From Rhabditoides inermis (taxonomy: Eukaryota; Nematoda; Chromadorea; Rhabditida; Rhabditidae): DNA of 64,000 nt. The notes under the pieces were generated by a model. It was not told the DNA's origin. It ran no database searches and saw nothing but the letters and a program-made list of their open reading frames with translations. Where the stretch lies: contig CAWZYM010000174.1 in assembly GCA_963966185.1 (NCBI GenBank), forward strand, positions 387,001 through 451,000, in the 5' to 3' direction. Shown here one piece after another: positions 1-11,106 of the stretch. Position numbers and translations under genes: made by a program. The stretch's first letter is position 1; each line of letters opens with the position of its first letter.

Positions 1-108
1 CAGGAAGACCCCGTTGTCCCCATCTGGCTGATCAGCTAGCATGAGGTCCGCGCAGCCGACCCGGTAGCCCCCGCACCCCAACAGAGGCAGAGACGAGGAA
101 CCACCCAT
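1..108 (-). CDS. Platelet-activating factor acetylhydrolase-like protein, first exon, runs off the window
   Basis: Thirty-six codons are open from an ATG at 108 down to base 1. The peptide starts MGGSSS and continues through GCGGYRVGCADLML and GDNGVFL. The VGCADLM block followed by a short loop and G-V-F-L resembles the N-terminus of the PAF-acetylhydrolase II family, serine hydrolases that remove short or oxidised acyl chains from phospholipids. MG-x-x-x-S fits N-myristoylation, also known for PAFAH II. The ATG sits two bases after CTTCCAG, as expected for a spliced-leader or intron acceptor. The catalytic region lies outside the window, so the family call rests on this N-terminal motif alone. 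Confidence 0.6.
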   Translation of the reverse strand, partial: MGGSSSLPLLGCGGYRVGCADLMLADQPDGDNGVFL

Positions 109-490
109 GCCTGGAAGGAGAGTGTGTTTATTGGAGTGCGGAGAACCATTCTCACGCGCGCAAACGTGTCCGATTGTTTACGTAGCTTACATTACAATAC
201 AATGTGATATGCATGATAGGTATTCATAGAGCGATAGGTATTTATAGAGCGCGAGTAGACACAACATGGTATGTTATGGCTTATGTATAGTCTATTCCAA
301 TGCGCGGGTATATTCAGAAACATTTCACGTACGAAAAGGAGAAAGAAGAAAACATCTGCAGAAGCATACACCCAGTACCCAGTAAAGCGGAATCGAATTT
401 CGCATTTCGCAATCACCTGCTACGAAATCAAAGAGAGAGGTGTGAAGAACAAAATTGTATTATGCATCTGCGGCAGGGAGGGGGAGAGAG

Positions 491-537
<47 letters not shown>

Positions 538-1094
538 GGAAAGAGAGAGAGAGAAGCGTTCTTACATGTCCAGAGACGACTGAAGGCGTTAGTCACGACC
601 TGACAAGATGAGGTCACAGCACCCATAGCAGGGCGCGAGCACCACTCTCCGTTGAAACAGGGAGAGGAATGATAGAAGAGAGTGAGTGAGAGTGAGGCAA
701 TAGCACAGAGCACACTATCACTGCACACGGAAATCGTCATCGTCGCGAAAGACAAAATGCATATCCGATAAACACAACGGATTTGCTGGATTGGATTTTC
801 TGGGATTAACGGATGTCATACATTGAAAGAAACCTTATCTGAAAACAGACCGCTCCAAATTCCATTTTTTGAAGATCATGAAATTATGTAAAGTTATTGT
901 GTTTTGGTATTCTTTTAGGAGCGTAGGTCATAGTATCGTAGTTTATTCGTGAAATTTTGAAAGCTCCTTGAAGAACGGAACGAGGGCAAATAGCCGAGAG
1001 GAGAAAATTGAAAAAAAACATCGGGGCATGCGAGACAGAAAACGCGTCCGAAATGCGCCGTCCCTCATGTTTATTACCCCATGATGAAAGAACG

Positions 1095-1135
<41 letters not shown>

Positions 1136-1872
1136 ACTATGCATAGCGTATTGCCTACGCAAATGAACCCTAGAAGGCCTAGAAAATGCGGATAGCCGAA
1201 TATGAGAAGAGAATCAAAATGGCGCGATGTCAAGACAGTAAAAGAAACAAATGATCAGAAAAGAGATAACATTGCAGCGATTAGAAAAGAACAGAGACTA
1301 CAGCGTAGGCGAGCGGCATACTTTGGTATTGTGAGAGAGAAAGAGAGAGAGAGAGAGATAGAGATAGAGAGAGAGAGAGATCGCGTGAGTGGCGGCTGCT
1401 CGCTGCTAAAGGATTTCGCTACGCGAGATTCGCGGACTCCCACTCACTCAGACTCACTAGAGAATAGTTGGACGCTAGAAGAGTACTCTAGCCGCTATCT
1501 CCTATCAAGCCTCGGGACCTCGGGTTCATTTCACGCGCCTATATTTGTCATGCGCAGAGAGAGAGAAAGGCATCTCCAGGGAAAGGCGCTAGACAAAGAC
1601 GAGAGAGCGTGGCAATTCAGAGCTCCGAGTCGCCAAAAACACATCAGGGAATTGGTGGTCCAAGGTTTCGAGGCAAAATTGATGCGAGACACGACAATGG
1701 CGACTTTCGGAAGGAACACGAATTGCGGCTGGAGGGAAGGAAACGTCTTTCCGACAACAAGCCAATTGACGAATAATTCGCGGGAGGCTTCCCCCAGGGC
1801 TGAGAATGGAAATTCACGCGTTTTTATCTGTGCTATGGGGTGAGAGGCTAGCTAAAATGCGTTCTCTCCCCC

Positions 1873-1908
<36 letters not shown>

Positions 1909-2234
1909 TCGCGATCAATAGGTGTACACGGTAGTAGCCGGCTGTCAGCGCTTGTTGGACCAACACACAATTAAATACGGCCCGTTCGCTTTCCTTCTTT
2001 GGCAATAGCAAACAAGCAATGTAATACTACAAATATCATAATATCAATCTGTAGAATCATATACAACACAAGAACACGACAAGGTTTCATTTAAGAAGTA
2101 AGGAAGTGAAAGGGGGGAGATGGCAGTGAATCAGCTGATTCTCTCTCGCACAATGTTGTGCGCGCTAGTGCAACACGCGCGATCGATACTACACTACTGA
2201 AGGGTGAGAGGTTGGAGAGTGCGTAAACAAAGAA

Positions 2235-2274
<40 letters not shown>

Positions 2275-2424
2275 AGAACAAGAGATTAGATATTCTTATT
2301 ATGCCATTATGAGCTCGTTCTTACATTCTTCTTCCCGAAAACATCTGGTCAGAACACTAAAGAGAGTGACGAGAAAAGTCACATATGAAAATGTGTATAC
2401 GTGAGAAAGCAATCAGGAACCGAC

Positions 2425-2476
<52 letters not shown>

Positions 2477-2595
2477 AAAGGAAGAAGTGCGTTGTTTTTT
2501 TGTAGCAGGACTATCGAATGCGCTTATCTAATCGGTCGTGTTGACCGCCTCGAAGTCACAAGCACTCATCTCTCGCCTCGCTTGTCTTTCGAGCG
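109..2595. other. Intergenic region with dinucleotide microsatellites
   Basis: I see no supportable gene here. Near-pure GA tracts lie at 483-554, 1096-1132, 1333-1380, 2237-2272 and 2429-2474, and a TC tract at 1878-1905. Open frames across them are repeat artefacts (Ser-Leu or Arg-Glu strings). The region separates two divergently oriented genes and should contain both promoters, but I recognise no core promoter element. Confidence 0.6.
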
Positions 2596-5531
2596 ATGAT
2601 GAGACGCGTACTCGTACTCGTACTACTCCTCGGAACACTGACCGTGAAAGCGGTTGTGCTGCAGACGAAGTTGGGTGGGTGGTTGATTTCGACAACTGTT
2701 TTTATCTGTTGAAGTGAGTGAGTAAATAGATGTGTACAGGAGCATTGCGCGGTGTCGAGACGACAGCCAGCAATGGGCGGAAAGTGCGCGTGTACAAGGT
2801 GAGTACATCACGATAGACGATAGTCGTTATCTACTGATAATCTGTTTTTGATTTATATTGTTGTATGTAGAATTAAAGGTAGTGTACCCTCTGAATCTCA
2901 TATTAAAAATTATCACGAATGTATTATCAATGCCTTTTAGAAATATTTTCATGCCGTTTGTGGTTGTTTGTGATGAAAAATAATAAAAATTAAAACTTAT
3001 CAAAAATTTATTTAAATCCAACATGATACGCATATTTACGCAACTTTTTTAACAGAACTTACTGCGTTTAGCAGATCATTTTTCTATCAGCTGTTCCCGC
3101 CAAATTCGTAAAAAACACATATTAAAAATGTTATCCAAAATAAGAATGACATAAGAAACAATATAAACACATGGAAATAAATTGTCTTTAATGAAACAGC
3201 CGATAGTGTGGTCAAATTGTGTAACTTCGTGCAAGTTGTGCACACACCCCCGAGCTGATTAAAAGTTATTAGATTCTACGATTTCTCACTCCAATTTTCA
3301 AATGATTTTTTAAAACTAATTTGTTTCAGAATTTATATTCGCATTATCATACAGTGTGCGGAATGTAGCCTCCTATTGACGGCAAAATATTTGAATTCTT
3401 GCGAAAAAGACTGTGGCGAGAAGAGAGGGCGCAGACGGTGAGCGCGCGTGTCTCTCCATTTCCCATTGTCTCTCACAATAAAGTAGTCCGCGCGGCCACT
3501 GTAATATACTCATTGAATCGTAAACAATGACATGTTATATCTACGCATACACCCAGATTCAGAGGGTACACTACCTTTAAACAATGTTTCTGTCTGCAAC
3601 ACATTTCTGTAAACAGTTTGGTTTGGCAGGGTAATAGGTCGACATTTTCAGAACGTTGGCAGGAAAATGCATGCGTTCTTCATTTTGCGATTCGGTGCAT
3701 GTAATTTTTGTTAGGTCTCCATTTGCAGAACGTTCCGTTCGCGGCTCCGCCGATTGGGGATCTGCGGTGGAAGATGCCCCAGCCACCGACGAGATGGGAT
3801 GGAGTGAGGGACGCTACACAGTATAGGCGAGTCTCTCTCTCTCCCCCCTCCCCTTTTCTATCAAGTTTCTTTCTATTCTCATCTTATCCCTCTTCTATCA
3901 GATTTGTCTCTGAAAGTCAATATTTACTGAAAACACTATGTTACTTATCCGTTTGTGAAAACGTGATTACAGCCGGTAAGCAGTAAGCGTAAGTGTTGTT
4001 CTGCGAGAAAATGAGAAACTCGCTTGTGTGTTAGTTTCCAGTGAGAAATCACTATGTATGAATAATTAATATACTTACATACGTTTCATGTTCACGACAA
4101 AAAAGTACGTGTGTATGAAACAACAATAGTATTCCATAATCGATCATAAATTGAAAAACTTTTTGAGAAATACTGTCAAAGCGCATGTATACTGCGTATC
4201 GTAAACGTATTTCATGAATAGTAGCTGATCCGCACTTGTCGCTGTGGCAAAAAAGAAATCGATACGTGTATGTGTTGTGCATTGTCGCAACAACTGTTGC
4301 AGTATAAACGAGCCTTCACGCCTGACCCCGCCTCCTCCGACCCCGCCCCCTTTCAGTGCGGCGTGCATGTCTAATTCGTCGACGACGACGTCTCCGCAGA
4401 AATGGGTGGACGAGGACTGCCTCTATCAGAACATATTCGTGGGCGAGAAGTGCACGGTGGGTGTGCGGTGAAAAGAAAATATGTTTGATGATGTCGCAAA
4501 TACGCATGTACACGGTGAGTGATCGAAAAAACGGATGGGATCATGGGATATACATATGAGTATGTTAGGTTATGTGCATCGTGGATTTTCACAGACATGG
4601 TGAGTTGGTGAGTGATCGAGAAAGTGGTTTGCATGCTTCACACGTTTACACTAAACTAATTGGAAACCGAACAGTGTCACAGTGTTTTTGTCTATTGTTT
4701 TCGATTGCACGCACTTTGTCCCACGTGATTTGTATTCATCAGCGTTCCACGAATGTTGTAACTACGTTTCATCTTTGCGATGAAATCAAACGTGAAACGT
4801 GATCGACTCATTATAATTTTCTATTGAAAATGACTTTTTAGTCCGCAGTTATGGTTTGGTTGTTAAGTATGTTCCCTCAAGAGTGATCGTCGTTTTTTCT
4901 CTCTTCTGATTGTGAAAAAGTGTGATGTATGAACATGCATAGATTTTTGAGACTATATTTCAGGATCACTCCCCCTGCCCGGTCGTTTTCTACGTCCACG
5001 GAGGCGGACTCGCGTACGATTCAGCTGTCATGTTCGACGACAACGTAATGGTCGAAAACTTCGGATCACAAGGTGCGTCGTACGGCTTACCTGAGTAACC
5101 TTTGTGTCTACTTCATGCTAGTGACCTTGAAAACAACTCTCGGATCCAGCAAAAATTTTGCTCCATGGGAGGATCGAACTCCCGACCTCGGCATTGCTTA
5201 CTAACGTATAAGTACCACGCGCTAACCGACTGCGCCAATGGAGCACGCGCTGTGTGCGACTACAAACAGTGACGCGGCGCGGCGAACATACAATAACAAG
5301 ACACCACGGACTGCTTTCAGACGTTGTCCTTGTGATTTCCGCGTTCCGCCTTGGATACACGGCGCTGCTCACATTTGACAACGACGACACGGTCCCGAGG
5401 AATCTCGGGGTATACGGTGGGTTACTGTATCATGTATACAGTTTACTTGATCTTGTTCAGACATTGTGCGAGGACTGGAGTTTGTGCAGGATCATATCAA
5501 AGAGTTTGGTGGAGACAAGAAGAAGGTGGGA

Positions 5532-5564
<33 letters not shown>

Positions 5565-7128
5565 ATGTCCCTCTCTCTCCTTCTCTTCCCTCACACCTCT
5601 CTCTCTCTCTCTCACTCGCCAAGTCCTTCAGGTAACGATCCTCGGTCACTCGTGGGGCGCTACTATCTCCACTGCGTTCTCCTTCTCGAAGACCATCAAC
5701 AAGGTTAGCTATGAAACCAGTAGATAACACGTGTGTTGAGTCTGTCAACAACAACAAAAAACCGTTGCAAGACGCGTACAGTATTCGAACGGTGCAGATG
5801 AAAACCATGGCGAGACACCGTTCCGTAAATGACCATTGCCGTCCATATTCAGGGCAAGAAGCTGTTCCGAGGTGCGATCGCTATGTCGCCCGATCTGAAC
5901 TTGTCCAAGCCGGAACATCTACGCAATGTTACCAAGGAGTTCATGAAGAGGACCGGGGTGGGCAGCTCTCTCTCTCTCTCTCCCTCTCCCTCTCTCCCTC
6001 TCTCTCACTCTCTCTCTCTCATTCTCTCTCTCTCCCCTCTCCCCTCTCTCTTTCCTCCCCCTCTCTCTCTCTCCTTTCTCTCTCTCTCTCTCTCTATCCC
6101 TCCCTCTCAGTGTTCCCGTCCTCTCCTCACTGGTGTTCTTCGTGACAAGGCAGAGATGGCGTGTCTTCGCACCATGGATCAGATGACGCTGCTGCGAGTA
6201 CAGAGGAGGTGGGTAAACAAGTAAACAACAACAAACAATCAAGTAAAAAGAGATGAAAACAAACAAACAAGTAAACAAACTGGTAAACAAACTGGATGAA
6301 CGGTTCAGCATGGAAGACGACGACAGCGACCAGCAGTTCTCTGGCTGTCTGCTGATCGGACCGCTGTTCCCGGCAGACGACATTCGAGACTTCCAGAGTC
6401 AATCATCCGTATGTCATTTGAATTCGAATATGTAATTACATCGTATCACTCTTATTCGTTCATATTGTTGTTCTCACTTATTATACCGTAGGTACCGTAG
6501 ACCGTACGCATGTAGGTACCGTCTTGCATTTGAGTAACACTCATCTTCACGTGTTTTTTTCATTTCAGAAAGTCGACCTGGTGATCGGAAGTACTCTGCA
6601 TGAGATGGAGGATAAAGTGGATACGAGAGAGGTGGGTGTACAGCACAAAATAGATTGCCCTCTAAACTATAGTTCTATGCACGCAATAAGTTACGCGCGG
6701 TGGGGTAGATCAGAGGAAGACGGAGAGTCCGCTCTCGGCAATAGCGCGCAAAACAAGAGAGGGTCGATCTGCAAGCTAGGTAGGTAGATCGAAAACTATC
6801 GCGCTATATAAGTGTTCTGGATGATTAAGTCAATGTTCCAGTCAATCGAGAACATCTTCTCGATTCTCGGTCTCCGCAACACGGATGAGCTGATGGAGAA
6901 GTACGAGGAGGATGTGGCGAGTGGAGAGTATGGTGGGAGACGTAGGATACGAAGGATACGATGTATACGATATATAGTTGAACCAGAAGTTATAGTAGAC
7001 GGGAACGTAAAGAGAGATATCCAATTTTCCAGCCACAAACCATTCTGCTACCACGTTGGCTTTCTACGTCACCTCGTGGCTATACGCGCAAAAGATGAGG
7101 AGGTTGGTCTCTCTCTCTCTCCCCCCCC

Positions 7129-7192
<64 letters not shown>

Positions 7193-8410
7193 TTCCCTCC
7201 ATTCCAGTAGTGGCGGACGCGGCTTTCTCTACAGCTATGACATGGAGAATCACTCTAAACACACCGATGATCTCAGCTATGTGATGGGTACGTTTCCACA
7301 GCGGGTATATAGACTCGTGCAATTTGATGTGCTTCAATGAACCATCCAACGAATTCGATATAAATATATAGCGACAATAATTGAAGCCAAATGAATATAG
7401 TAACAAAAAAGAGATTGAGAGGTGAAATCTATTTACAGGTGTTCACAAGTTCTCACATGACGAGAATGAACAAGAAATCGCCAAGTTCTACCCCCGCCTC
7501 TTCACAAACTTCACGAAAACCGGAGAGCCCTCGCCTGGTGCGGTTTTTTGTTTGTGTTGTTATCACTTTATCACTTCGCCTCTCGTGCTATCACAGAGCG
7601 CCTGTTGCTCGCAGTGAGGATAGTGCAAACCCGGCGCGCCTCACTCGCTGCGGGCGGAGGAGTGATATAAGTCGCATGCCTCACGCGTCTAACGCGTCTC
7701 GTAAGCGGGCTCCCCAGCTCCGCTCGTGTCATATCAACGGCACGCGCGGCGTTCTATCGGAGCCGAGAGCGAATGGGATCTGTCAGACTGTGCGGTGGTC
7801 ACCATACGCCGCCCAGATTGAAAAGACACCCACATTTTAGCGTAGTATTGCAGTAGCAGTTAGACTCACTTCAAGAAACAGTGGTGTATCGAAGTGGATG
7901 TGAAAGAGGTCTTGTTCTTACTGTGATACGCATTGCAGAGTGGGCGCCCATCGTTCCCGGACTGGACAACTACTTCTCGGTCAAGGTGGACAAGGCTAAT
8001 GGGGAAGGCGCGAGAATGAAGCTCGGCTATCAGCACAAGGTTGCACATTGTAAACACTCATTTTATTCTCCATTTTCTTCTCTCAGATCATCTCGTACTG
8101 GCAGAAGATGCTGGCCTACGACGACGCGTTGACCAAGGCGAAGCTGGCAAAGCAAACCGTGGCTGGATTCAGAGACCTTGACGTGGTCCCGTCGGACGTT
8201 ACCGTCAATCCGTCTGTGGACCACCTCCATTCTCCCTCTTTCTGGCCGTACTTCTCGTTCTCTCGCTTCTTCATGTTCATGTGCGTCTTCCTCATCGGCT
8301 ATGCGGCCGGAAGGCTGTGGTGGAGAGACAGGGAGGAGCGACAGGGCTATGTGGTGCTCGAGGATGTCGGGTATCAACACAATCAACACGAGAAGACCGG
8401 CATTTTCTAG
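2596..8410 (+). CDS. Membrane-anchored carboxylesterase (type-B esterase family), complete, 18 exons
   Basis: Exons with phases that all agree: 2596-2674, 2740-2798, 3729-3826, 4357-4456, 4964-5072, 5321-5416, 5461-5525, 5632-5703, 5853-5957, 6111-6208, 6309-6408, 6569-6631, 6842-6932, 7033-7102, 7208-7287, 7439-7537, 7939-8039, 8087-8410. They encode 602 residues, normal for the family. A signal peptide (MMRRVLVLVLLL) opens the protein. Family marks are NVPFAAPPIGDLRW, DEDCLY, VHGGG (oxyanion hole), GHSWG with Ser209, STLHE with Glu339, and HTDDLSYVMG with His420, so the catalytic triad is complete. A hydrophobic span at about 552-572 followed by basic residues predicts a C-terminal membrane anchor with a short cytoplasmic tail. 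Intron 3 uses a GC donor. The substrate is unknown; a gut or surface hydrolase is likely. Confidence 0.9.
2873..3580. mobile_element. TTAA-flanked MITE, copy A1, in carboxylesterase intron 2
   Basis: Near-perfect terminal inverted repeats begin TTAAAGGTAGTGTACCC and continue through CTCTGAATC. TTAA at both ends looks like the duplicated target, as for piggyBac-type transposons. It has no coding capacity. It is homologous over its length to copy A2 at 57746-58315 except for an extra 152 bp that is itself a nested insertion. Confidence 0.85.
3352..3501. mobile_element. Small TA-flanked MITE nested inside MITE A1
   Basis: 150 bp beginning CAGTGTGCGG and ending CCACTG, flanked by TA on both sides. 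Copy A2 at about 58.2 kb has the uninterrupted sequence with a single TA, so this is a true insertion with a TA target duplication, as for Tc1/mariner elements. It is too short to encode a transposase. Confidence 0.75.
5160..5244 (-). tRNA. tRNA-Ile (UAU anticodon) with a 12-nt intron
   Basis: Antisense within carboxylesterase intron 5. Reading the minus strand, the acceptor arms GCTCCAT and ATGGAGC pair fully. The A box (TGGCGCAGTCGG) and B box (AGTTCGATCC) are present, and the T stem GGGAG/CTCCC is perfect. The anticodon loop begins CTTATA with anticodon TAT, then about 12 nt (CGTTAGTAAGCA) before the last loop A. An intron at this place is a known feature of eukaryotic tRNA-Ile(UAU). A T run just downstream on the minus strand would serve as Pol III terminator. 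Confidence 0.9.
5527..7200 (+). repeat. (TC)n tracts filling carboxylesterase introns 7, 9 and 14
   Basis: TC tracts lie at about 5530-5613 (intron 7), 5965-6105 (nearly all of intron 9) and 7107-7193 (intron 14). In all three the pyrimidine strand is the sense strand of the gene. The same tracts recur at different lengths in units 2-4. Intron 9 is the retrotransposon insertion site. Confidence 0.9.
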
Positions 8411-8472
8411 ACATTCATATGCAATAATACATGATAAATTCATAACTACTTCATCAATCACTTTATCATTGC

Positions 8473-8947
8473 TCAATGCACGGCTGGCTTCTTGCACACG
8501 TAGTCGGTGTTGGTGTCGCAAGTGTGCGGCTGCCATCTCCACTCGGGCTTCAGCCCAGTAGGGTCGTCGGTCCACAACTGAAAACAGTTGAATCTTCCAC
8601 AAATATTTCAATTTCATCCACACGCTGCTTACTGATGAATTTGTTGTCCAAGCCTGGACAGTTGTCAAATGTGGATTTCAACCCACATGAACGCATGCGT
8701 GGTCTCGGAACGCGTCGGGCACGCTGCTGAATCCGTAGGCGATGTAGTCGAGGTCGGACCCGTCCGTCCACTGCCACTTGTGCCCGTCGTATTTCAGTCC
8801 GATGCGCGCGTGGCGGAAGTGGAAGCGAGGGTACGTGCGAGATTGACCCAAAGCGATCAGGCCTGCATTTCGATATCATCACAAAGTGTGCAGCTTTGTG
8901 TTGCGATCACGTCATCATCATAATGGAGTGGATGGATACAGAGAGAG

Positions 8948-8993
<46 letters not shown>

Positions 8994-9737
8994 TTCTCAC
9001 CCTGCACGAAGTAGTCCTCGAATATGTTGTGTATGGATGCTTGATGGGCGCCCTCCGCCGCGCACCTCTCCTCAGCAGCCGAGAAGTTCGCCGCGCCCAG
9101 GTTGTAGTGCTGCAAGACAAAGCAAAAGTAGAGGGCAGATTCAAGTTTTGCTGGCAAAACATCGATTATAAAACGGCTTCTTTATACATAATCGAGTCTG
9201 ACCTCGCTAAAAAGGTAAAATTATCCTCCTCCGATTCTGAGAGATTACTCTGCGGAGGAGGTCGAAGGAAGACTATGCGAGTACCGGATTCAAAACCGCG
9301 CGCAAAACCACAAGAACGAAATCCATTCCGATTGTGGATAGATCTATGTAGAGCTACAACAATGTTTCAGAGTAGTATAATATTGTTACCTTATAGCAAC
9401 TGTCAGTGTGCTCGAAATATGACCAAGATGGTTCGCAGTGACCGGACGAGTTCTGGAAACAAAAATACACAAATGAAGGATTTTGTAGTCATACCACACT
9501 CGGTGTCTCTGTTGTTGTTTCGTAGGGAACAGTTGTCGTCACCATGTTCGACACGCTCGCAACGGAACAGAGGAACGGCAGCGCACCCTGAAGGTAGTCA
9601 TACATAGGTATTGGTTGTTTCATAGCTATAATCACCGAACAATCAGCGACGCTCCACTCTCCGCTCGCAGTCGCCATCGATACGCACTCGCCGGCCGGCG
9701 AGTAAGGCTGGCCTGGAATCTGTTAGGGTGAAGGAGA

Positions 9738-9787
<50 letters not shown>

Positions 9788-10559
9788 GGAGAGAGAGAGG
9801 GAGAGGGACGCACCCCTTTTCCAGTTCGCGAACACGACCACCGTGTTGTCCGTCCACCGCCATATCTCCTGACTCGCGTTGTTCGTCGCTCCTATCCACA
9901 CGTTCGCGGCGAACGCGGAGGCCTTGCCTGTAAAGTAAAGATAGTTATTTTCAAAGTTGTTTTATCAGCAGATTTATGTTATACAACCGTCGACCTAGCC
10001 AATAAGGAGATTGAACAAAATGAAAATGTCCTAGCCTCTTACTCGTTGCGAATGCAAGGTTTTTTGCTAGCAATTAAGCGAATTCTGCGCGCTGGCAACG
10101 CGATGTTAGGATCAACCCGAAATGTTCGCAAACCGCCTGTGTTTGACTGATCTCTACGCGTTCCCCCCCCCCACCCGCAATGAGTGAGTTGTCGTATCCG
10201 GTGTTGATGGCTGTGAGATGTCCCCCTGCAGCCACACACTGCTGTTCGGCAGCCACGAACGAGAGAGCAGTGGCGTGGTACTGAATACAGAACCCAATCA
10301 GTTTTTTTTTTTCATTTCAAAATTTATCCGGTATCGCATAATGTGCGCATAACTCAGATTCGAACAACGTACTTTTTACACAGAGTGTTTCAAGTGCGAA
10401 TATCCACATGTTTAGTATGCATTCATGATAAATGATAGTAGCAAAACAAGGCATGCATACCGTATAGCACCTCTGTGACCGCTCGTTGTAGACCGCACCG
10501 GGCAGGCAGCAATCCGCCCAGGTGAGGCCGCAGAGACCGAGAAGCACCCAGACCAGCAT
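8473..10559 (-). CDS. Secreted protein with two C-type lectin domains, unit 1
   Basis: Nine exons on the minus strand: 10559-10461, 10280-10175, 9927-9814, 9712-9495, 9452-9390, 9109-9001, 8862-8687, 8653-8633, 8577-8473; 336 residues, all phases agree. A signal peptide (MLVWVLLGLCGLTWA) precedes the first domain, which shows AAEQQCVAAGGHLTAI, WIGATN, WRWTDN, NWKRGQP and GEWSVADC. A Thr-rich stretch (TTTVPYETTTETPS) leads to the second domain with AAEERCAAEGAHQASI, WQWTDGSDLDY and CDTNTDYVCKK. The sugar-binding EPN/QPD triplet is not evident, so calcium-dependent glycan binding is uncertain. It is convergent with the esterase, 62 bp between stop codons. Two introns hold (TC)n on the sense strand. 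Confidence 0.88.
8939..9809 (-). repeat. (GA)n tracts in two lectin introns (TC on the lectin sense strand)
   Basis: Tracts at about 8939-8990 (between lectin exons 6 and 7) and 9738-9809 (between exons 3 and 4). Both read TC in the direction of lectin transcription. Lengths differ among the four units (corresponding tracts near 22984 and 23778, 31304 and 32101, 42684 and 43457). Confidence 0.9.
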
Positions 10560-11106
10560 GGCTGAGTGAGTGACCTCGTGTTGTCGAAGGCGTCTATTTG
10601 TACCTCTCGTCCGTATCTGCGTTTTGTTATCGTCTTACGCCCTTTTTCCGCCGCGCGATTTTTCACGCAATCGGTACTAGCCACAAATCGCGCAAATCTG
10701 TGGAGGTCGGTGTCTTTAGATAACGCTACGCTTCTCGAAAGAGGATTGTGAAATACGCCTATGCTTTCGGAACTTTTGTGAGTTGCATAGTGATAAATCG
10801 ATGTCTACATAGTGTTCCCATTTAGTTTGAGGCAATCCTATACACCAAAATTGGGTCAACCGAAAGTAACCGCTAGCTAATGCGGAGTGAGAGAGCGAGT
10901 GAGTGAGAAGAAAAAAGAAAGAGAGACGGGCTCTCACAACACATAATTCCATTTCCTTTCCTTCTTCTGACTCTCTTTCATGTACATACTAGTAAACTAG
11001 CACGTATCCTCCCGCTTTCTTCGCACGTAATGCAGCCAATAATGACACGTTTTTTTTTCATGGCTCATCTAGTATTTCATTCAGCCTTGCAGTCTCTTGC
11101 GACACT

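Noticed and set aside
420..1233. Long Ser-Leu or Arg-Glu open frames in the first kilobases
   Set aside because: They are translations of GA/TC dinucleotide repeats with no family resemblance.
8063..8668. A 201-codon minus-strand frame (and copies in units 2 and 3)
   Set aside because: Antisense of the esterase last exon plus the lectin last exons read without splicing; the spliced models explain the sequence better.
8990..9607. A 205-codon plus-strand frame (and copies in units 2 and 3)
   Set aside because: Antisense of lectin exons 4-6 and their introns.
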